NCBI GenBank assembly: GCA_035578175.1
Contig: JAQMRL010000003.1
Span: 96,951,969 to 97,015,968 of the forward strand
Length of the DNA: 64,000 nucleotides
Direction of reading: 5' to 3'
From: Catonia carolina
Lineage: Eukaryota > Arthropoda > Insecta > Hemiptera > Achilidae
Part shown: in pieces, positions 57,351-64,000 of the stretch
Layout of the letters: each line of letters starts with the position of its first letter
Numbering within the stretch: the first letter of the stretch is position 1
The notes under the pieces: generated by a model
The model's database searches: none
What the model was told of the DNA's origin: nothing
The model's input: the letters and a program-made list of their open reading frames with translations, nothing else
Program-made: the position numbers and the translations under genes

Positions 57351-57662
57351 CGCAACTTTAACATTTATTACGTGTACAAAAATATAAATTAAAATTTAAC
57401 ACAATTATCGTTATCTGGAAAGCTATCACTGGGTGGTGTCCTCCTCAAAGCCTTTAACGCGGTTAGTTTTTTTAAAATTTAGTTGCAAACATTTTTGCTG
57501 GTTGTTTTTTGTATACAGTTATAAACTTTTCAATTTTAAATATTTCAGAAATTGTCTGGTAGGATTAGTGTATCGTTTAGATAAACTGATGGACGATTCT
57601 GTCGTCTGATAGTAAATATTTCTATCGATTATTAATGTATAATATTTATATAGTAATATTAT
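57351..57662. other. 3' flank of the jockey-type copy
   Basis: Probably includes 3' untranslated sequence (actgggtggtgtcctcctca near 57430). Then AT-rich DNA; nothing else seen. Confidence 0.4.
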
Positions 57663-57995
57663 AACAGTTCTATTTCTTATCTCATAGTCAGCCAATTATA
57701 CAACTGAACTATTTAAAAACAGAAGAGGTAGAGGTGTAAAAGACACTACTCACAATTATCTCCTCTGAGAGTAACGAATTTCACTATACAGCCAGACTCT
57801 TTGGTGAATGAAATGAAGGTGACATTTGCAGGGTGGAAAGTAAGTACTTTACGGAGGGCCTGGCATGCTGGTAAGCATACTCTTTCAACTCTGTGAGGAA
57901 GGCACTAGTAAACCCCCTCACTCCTCGTTTTTACTTAGTAAACCTCTAGAGGTTCAAACCAGCCTTTCGACTGTTGACCTGAGCAACACACACAC
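57663..57995 (+). mobile_element. Rep-A copy 16, 5'-truncated
   Basis: Starts at acagttctatttcttatctc and ends ctgttgacctgagcaacacacacac, an AC-type tail as in copy 12. Carries the gtaagcatactctttcaac variant. The hairpin cctctagagg is intact. No clear target duplication. Confidence 0.9.
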
Positions 57996-59018
57996 AGTAA
58001 ATATTTAACTATAAATTGTAATTTTGAAGGCCTAAATTATTTTACAAAACGGGGGGTTTGTGAATATGTTTATATAGGTAGAAACATTAATTTTCCGAAA
58101 AAATACCCATATGTATTGGAAGATTTTAGTTCGTATAGATAATGTACAGGACTCGATTATGTAATGTTTGACAATGTAATGGACAGGAATCGATTAATCG
58201 AATTTAAAGTCATTAGAATGAAGGTTTACAACGTAGGTTACAATCAAGGAAAAAGCGAAATAAAATAAAATTACAAAATAAAAGCAAAAGATAGTGTTTG
58301 GAGTGTCTACGATGGAATTTGTACATCGATTTAAGATGAACAAATCCATTAGTTTGACCCCTGCGGATTGTGAGAAAGAAAAAGAAAAGAAAAACAGAAA
58401 GAGATGACAAATCCCTCATCCGAGATGTAATATGTGAAGCAAACATAACATCAATATCATAACCTAAAAATCATTATCATTATCATCAGCTTCATCATGA
58501 TGAGTCTTAGTGAAATATAGTCTGACCATGGGGTTGAAATGAGTAGTCTACACCCTGGGTTTTTCTGTTGACAACCCTTTCACGCAAACAAACACATCAA
58601 TCCCCTAAACAACAAACACCCACTACTCATTTGATCCCTTATATTCACCCTTCGATATAACCCTAAGATCATTATCAAATTTACTTTTTAAGTGCAACGG
58701 TACACACTTAAGTAAAGCATTAGTAAGTTAGTTTTACGAACTATTTTTAATTAAAAAAGGAGCAGCAACAGTTTATAATTAATTCAAAATGTTACTTAAG
58801 AAACCATAACCATTTCAGGAGCTAAAAATTATGACTTCAAAATAAAAATCCATTCCAACCTAGAAAAACAGAATCCTGGATTTAATAATCAATTTATGAT
58901 GTGGTAGTTATTTTATTAAATTTTCTATTCAAAATTTTTTATGAGTTGAATAAAAATTAACAATATTACAAAAACAAAATTAAATCTCAAGACTTACAAC
59001 CAGAAATTTTAGATAACA
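57996..59018. other. AT-rich non-coding stretch
   Basis: An attatcattatcatc simple repeat lies near 58472-58490. Nothing else supported. Confidence 0.45.
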
Positions 59019-59026
59019 CACTAGAC

Positions 59027-59377
59027 CAGTGGTTCTCAATTTTTCAGGGACTGTGCCCCCTTTATACACTGATATGAGGTCACGCCCCTCCACAATACCA
59101 CTACAAGTGGTCAAAACAAGTAGTAGCCTACAATCAGAATATGAAACAGAAGCCTGATCACAGTGTTGCCAGCGTAGGACAATTACCGTATTGTTGCAAT
59201 AATAGAGTACTAGACTGCTACAGTACAATGTACAATAAAGTACGATAATTTTGAAAATATACATACCACAACAGAACTGAGTAAATTATAGTTTGACTTT
59301 TTTTATTTTATTTTTTTTTAAACTCCCACGACTCCCTTGAAATTCTTCTACCCCCCCCTCCAGGTTAAGAACCACTG
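59027..59377. mobile_element. Non-autonomous hAT element (MITE)
   Basis: The ends cagtggttctcaattttt and ggttaagaaccactg form an inverted repeat of the CAGTGGTTCT type. They are flanked by cactagac (59019-59026) and gactagac (59378-59385), an 8-bp duplication with one mismatch. The subterminal text is C-rich at both ends (gtgccccctttatac, tacccccccctccagg), similar in style to the hAT copy at 27.1 kb. The 351-bp interior has no transposase remnant, and the minus-strand frame at 58980-59264 is not a gene. Confidence 0.92.
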
Positions 59378-59385
59378 GACTAGAC

Positions 59386-60431
59386 CATATGACACATACA
59401 CGACAACGAATTGGTTATATTAAACTGAAACAGCCACCCAATGACGAAACACGAACCTTATAACAATGGACACTGCAACATCTTTCTCAGTAAAACCGTA
59501 TATTTTTTAAAAGAAATTTGTTTTTACAGTAGGTAATAAGTTACCACGATAGTAATTAAATATTTCAAATTTCCATTTAAAATAAGTTCACGTACTATAA
59601 GCAAATTATATTGGTATATCTCATTATAAGGAATTTACCTAACATTGTTATGTAGGAAAAAACATAAGAAAAAAAACGATGAATATGGTTACCATAACCA
59701 AAGGTTTATCACAATTATCTTTGGTTGATATTACAATATTTCATGGTATTTAACAAACAAGTATATTATAATGACGTGGAGAATTGATTTATCCTTATAA
59801 ATATAAAATAATAAAAAAAACATAAGTTTATGCACTTTGATTTTTATGAAAAATTTAATTTTGAATTTCTATCTATAACAGTATCTTCTTTTATAAATAT
59901 TGCATAGACGTTGCTTTGTTGTGTGGTTTTTTCCTATGTAACAACAACAGTTAAAAGAACTATAGTACTAAAGCAATGCAATTAGCTTTACTTATGTGTG
60001 TGTAAGAGCAGTAACTAATTGCTCTCGTGTTACTTTATTTGTTCCGGAAACAATCCTGCAAAAACTACTCTTCTCTCTTTCCAGTCCGTTTAATTTCGTC
60101 ACTAAGTAGAAACATTAACTAAACTTAAATTCACATGGTTTTTACAATATATTTTTATGTTTATGTACTTTTTTTTAAACTAATGGTTTTTTTGTTTGTT
60201 TCATCAATTATACAATTAAATAATAAAAAATTAGAAAGAATATCTTAAATAATTAATTAGTGTTATAATTAATTTTTTCAGCTACACTATTAGAATAGTA
60301 TACTATAGTTTGTTTCATTCGCCTACAATTAATACCTAAAAAATTCCATTTTCCAACGTAAAGTAATAAAAAACTTGCTAAATTAGACAAATGATATAAA
60401 AAATTATATTTCTTATTTTTTATCTTATGTG
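59386..60431. other. AT-rich non-coding stretch
   Basis: Nothing supported. Confidence 0.5.
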
Positions 60432-60674
60432 TAACGATGCAATCCGTTCAATTTAGAACAATGAGATAAAGATGACATAACTGATGTGTAAAAGAGGTAT
60501 ATTGTTGTACAGAATCAAGCCGACCATTCCTGAGAAAGTATTGTGAATTAAACCCCAACCATTAAAGTACACCGGTAACCACTGCCTAGTATTTACCATG
60601 GAACCTTCGTCTCCGTACATCAGCTATAAAACAGCTGACTCGCGGCAACGACTTTACCACAACGTGGGTTAATC
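60432..60674 (-). mobile_element. Rep-B tRNA-derived SINE, copy g, body deletion
   Basis: Minus strand: cccacgttgtggtaaagtcg, cgcgagtcagctgttttata, then a B-box region cut short (aaggttccatggtaaatact) where about 40 bp including the B box is deleted, then the normal body and the tail gaacggattgcatcgttac. Confidence 0.85.
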
Positions 60675-60757
60675 AACTGTATTTCTAAAACTATCACCCT
60701 CATGTTGAAGTTACATAAACAATTGTGCAATGAATATTATCAAGTAATAAACCTATA

Positions 60758-61001
60758 CCCCAACGAACTTAAGACTGCAGATGAGATCTAGCCAATATCA
60801 GCCAAGGTCGGGTGTGAGGTTGCCCCTTCGCTAAGTCACACTCTGCTCCACCGAACTCCAGCTGACTTTTTGTTAGGCTGTCATCTACAGCGGGACCACA
60901 ACGTGACAACGCAGGATAAGATTAACGAAAGTTAACTGGCTCTGTGCTGTGATCTAGGTCACTATGCTCCGCCTTCATCTGCAGTCTCTAGTTCGTTAAG
61001 G
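60758..61001. mobile_element. MITE with 24-bp inverted ends
   Basis: The left end ccccaacgaacttaagactg and the right end, read on the other strand as ccttaacgaactagagactg, continue in both as cagatga. tata lies on both sides (60754-60757 and 61002-61005), consistent with a TA or TATA target duplication. The 244-bp interior is GC-richer (gggtgtgaggttgccccttc) and non-coding. Superfamily unassigned, possibly Tc1/mariner-like from the TA. Confidence 0.85.
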
Positions 61002-61159
61002 TATAATGGTGCATATTTTCAAGTACTTTTAGATTAACAGAGTCTTCTACAACGTTTAAAAACAATTATTAATTAACAGTACGGCCTAAAAATCAACTCC
61101 AAGAAAAGTACATTCATATAAATTTCCAATATGTTTACATTACACTTTAATTTAAAAAT

Positions 61160-61715
61160 TCAGTTCGTGTAAATACTTGGGGGTAAATAAATATAACGAC
61201 CTAGAAAATGAATTAAGATCACGAATGAAAATGACCAGGACTGCTTTAATGAAAACAAAGAATCTACTGGATAAAAAGGATTGGACTTGGATATACAAAC
61301 CAGATAAATTTGTAGGATGCTACATCTTCACAATTCTCTTTTATAGGTTGGAGGTATGGGTAATCACCAAACGAGATACTGACAAGATCCAGCCCTTTGA
61401 ACTTTAGGTGTACCGCTTTGTTTTGAGAGTAACATGGACGGAGAGGAAGAGAGATAAGAAAGTCCTGCATCTTATTAACATAGAGAAATAATTTACTAAG
61501 ACCATAAAAACTGCAATATTTCGATGAACAGTCACCTCCAATTTATTTCACAGGGTAAAATATCAGGAAAGAGATATTCGGCAAGAAGACAAATCTTACA
61601 GCTGAGGAACTTATGAGAATGGTATATCTGCTTCTTCTATAAATAAATTCCGAGCAGCAGTGTCTAAATTCAAAATTGCCATTTTGATAATCAGCCACCG
61701 TTAAGAGAAGAAACA
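61160..61715 (+). pseudogene. RTE-like LINE ORF2, post-RT region to near the C-terminus
   Basis: The open frame 61177-61407 gives NDLENELRSRMKMTRTALMK, then GCYIFTILFYRLEVWVITKR; it continues after the stop with RVTWTERKRDKKVLHLIN. Further on, in shifted frames, come GKRYSARRQI and then FRAAVSKFKIAILI. The order matches insect RTE-like endonuclease-reverse transcriptases after the catalytic core (EI-xRI-xARxAF, LLYGxExW, RxxWTDRxxNxxVL, GKRxxGRRxxSWL, FRAAVSKxxIAxMI). Stops and shifts show it is dead. The minus-strand frames across it are shadows. Confidence 0.8.
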
Positions 61716-62867
61716 ACAACATCAAACAAATGATTATTTTTGTTCCGTTTACTATTCACTTCGAATTTATTTTTACATATTTAATGCAGCATAAGAATTA
61801 AAAATCAAACACTCGGGAAAATATATATTTACTTATCTGATGAAATTTACATGCAATATTTTTTTTAAATAGTTGTTTTCGTTTGGAGTAACATTCTTCA
61901 GATAAACCAGAGGTTTATTTAATAGAAATTTTATACAAAAAATGTTATCGAACCTTTTATATTACAACACTTACGAATTTATCAACTTGGCCTAGTAACA
62001 CAGACCCAGTAGTACAGAAAGAATGTTTGGGAATTCAAAAATCATCCTGTTTGCATTTTTATTGACAATTCAGTAAGGGTACTCGAAGGACTTCCATCTT
62101 TTACCGTACTATTTTTTTCACTTGTTTTATCTCAAGAGTCTCCAGGGAGAAATGTAAGGGAAAGAGAAAAAAGGGAGATAAGGGAACTGAAGAAATAATG
62201 ATGGCAGATAAGAAATAAAAAAAACACGAAATGAAGGGGGAATAACGAAGAGATGTTGGTTAGTAAAAATAATGAAATGAAGAACAGTTGATGACATTTT
62301 AAGCGAAATGAATGCTATCTAAAAATAACCTGTCACCCTATCTGGAGACCGAAAATATTTAATTAAAAACCTAACAACTGCGCTATTTTGAAATGTTTAC
62401 ATTTCAGAAAAAATATTCTTTCAGCGTAGTTTCTTTTAATAAGAATGTAATTTAAGAAAGTAATATATTTCACTGATAAAAATGAAACTTCATTATAAAT
62501 ATTGCTTAAAAAAATTTAATAGAATTCAAATGGGAAACGGATATTAAGACTCGGTGAATAGAAACTTTCGTTCGTTAACTCATAATGGAAAAACGTAGAT
62601 ATATTGAATAAAAATCAAACAAGATATGCAAGATATTTATTTAATTAGGAACAGAATATAAAGGTTCACCTGTAAAAGTTAAAAAAATAAATGGGGTAAC
62701 ATTATCTTTCATTTAATAAAAATTTAACAATCAAAAATCTAGAGTACTGTACATACAGTAATGTACATTATGAGAAAAGTTTTTTAGACAAGTAAACGAT
62801 TCTACTACAACCAAAAAATTATAACAATTTATTTTATTATTGATGCTTCAGTCACAAAAATTCCCTC
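61716..62867. other. AT-rich non-coding stretch
   Basis: A purine-rich tract (gggaaagagaaaaaagggag) lies around 62158-62180. Nothing else supported. Confidence 0.45.
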
Positions 62868-63183
62868 AAATTTCACTCAATCCGTTAGTTCTACGGCTAC
62901 AAAAAAGTAGTTCTGTTTCTTATCACATGATCAGCCTATTGAATAACTAAAGTATTTAAGAACAGACGAGGTGGAAGTGTAAAAGATACTAATATGAGTT
63001 ATCTTCTCTGAGAGTAATGAATTTCAATATACAACCAGACCGTGTGGTGAATGAAGTGAAAGAGTCATTTGCAGGGTGGAAAATATGTTCTTTTCAGAGG
63101 GCCTGGCATGCTAATAAGCATACTTTTCAACTCAGTGAGTAAGGTAAGCTGCAAAAGTTGCAGCTGATGACCTAAACAATAAC
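62868..63183 (+). mobile_element. Rep-A copy 17, 5'-trimmed with internal deletion
   Basis: Starts near tttcactcaatccgttagtt and runs through the core, then jumps from gagtaaggtaagct directly to the terminal tgcagctgatgacctaaac. The gttttac hairpin and the tctagagg block are deleted. Ends aacaataacc. Confidence 0.87.
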
Positions 63184-64000
63184 CAAAATTTGTTAAAATT
63201 TGAAGTAGAATCAGTTGATACGTACTGCTGATGCTATTAGCACTATAGCAAACAACATACTAATTATTATTAGCACTATACAACTAATATAAGAGCACGA
63301 GAGAATTAATCTTATATTTGTTGACGAACGTTAAGAACATCAAACCACAAAATGTACTTTATTAATTAATTTATACTCGTTTCTTTAGGGGAAAAATAAT
63401 CTACAGTACAACTCCTCCATTATATAATTAAGACTAATGTAGCTAATATCTTTACTCCAACGACAAAGACGTCATCAATTTTTGAAGCAAATTTCGAGAA
63501 TTGAGGCCGCATCTCTCGACGGTTTTCATTTCGACGGTTTAGACGGGCATTTAGACGGTTTTCGTTTAGTTTTTATTTTATTTAGAAATTCTTATATAAC
63601 CGAAGGAAATATCGTTAACGTAGGGAATTTTTAGATCATTAAGCGTTTGGAATAACATGCTGTAGTTTTACATAAAAAACGCCGTATACTGATTTATCAA
63701 AGGTAAAAATTTAAGAAAAGTCCATTAAAAGGACGGAATAGAGATTTTTCTAACAACTTTCGTTTAGGGTTGACTTGAATATTCCGAAAGACACGAAGGA
63801 TAATCTGAAAACCTCAAAAAAGGAATTTGGCAGTCTAAGGTAAAGTGAAATTAAATAAAAATAATAACGCATATATTTTTCAGCGTAACGATATACTTTC
63901 AAAAAATTGTTTTAAATTTTATTGTTTCTAAAAAGTAAAAACTTTTTTACTCAAAAAACGAGTTAATATATATAAGTTTAAAATATTTAGAATATGCTTT
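63184..64000. other. AT-rich non-coding stretch
   Basis: The word gacggtttt recurs at short intervals near 63517-63562 (cgacggttttcatttcgacg), a very short local repeat. No gene supported. Confidence 0.4.

Noticed and set aside
1..64000. CRISPR array or bacterial gene cluster
   Set aside because: No regularly spaced identical repeats, no bacterial-style operons or ribosome binding sites; mobile elements are of animal type.

Overview
The window looks like AT-rich, non-coding nuclear DNA from an arthropod, most likely an insect with a large, transposon-laden genome. I infer this from three things: jockey-type and RTE-like non-LTR retrotransposon remnants, hAT, pogo-like and mariner-like DNA transposon fossils, and dense SINE-like repeats with target-site duplications. 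I see no bacterial operons, no ribosome binding sites, no long open frames, and no spliced host gene that can be defended. It is probably an intergenic or large-intron segment. The species cannot be named from the sequence alone.

The best-supported content is mobile DNA. A short retroposon of about 400 bp (here Rep-A) occurs at least 17 times, 14 copies on the plus strand and 3 on the minus strand. A full-length copy at 53473-53870 has an 11-bp duplication, and a 5'-truncated copy at 46390-46579 has a perfect 11-bp duplication inside a mariner-like MITE. A tRNA-derived SINE of about 300 bp (Rep-B) has 7 copies with A and B boxes. A second tRNA-headed family (Rep-C) contributes short heads near 11.95, 16.1, 37.3 and 51.9 kb.

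Non-LTR fragments are all C-terminal or 3' pieces. Jockey-type pieces lie at 8.5, 23.9, 39.0, 44.2, 54.9 and 57.2 kb. RTE-like endonuclease-reverse transcriptase tails lie at 18.8, 22.0, 32.2, 34.0, 50.1 and 61.4 kb. DNA transposons with readable ends are two hAT elements (27102-27770, which keeps the transposase dimerisation domain as a pseudogene, and 59027-59377), a pogo-like element (37731-38335, with a decayed C-terminal zinc finger), a mariner-like MITE (46304-46751), a small MITE (60758-61001) and an inverted-repeat element split by a Rep-A copy (28503-29487).

The most unusual structure is at 40.3-41.7 kb. A palindrome with arms of about 150 bp around a 20-bp loop is flanked by further partial copies of its own arm and by a two-unit direct repeat. 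Two other unassigned repeat pairs exist: 138-340 with 38493-38694, and 14930-15145 with 41850-42035.

A few GC-richer islands (0.85-1.1, 3.43-3.72, 9.24-9.48, 28.13-28.45, 33.12-33.25, 36.5-36.75, 42.95-43.2, 47.0-47.3, 49.2-49.83, 52.9-53.25 kb) stand out as possible regulatory or exon-adjacent DNA. None can be assigned to a gene from this window. I did not find a new multi-gene biological system; the interest lies in the repeats and in nested insertions that can be read like a stratigraphy.
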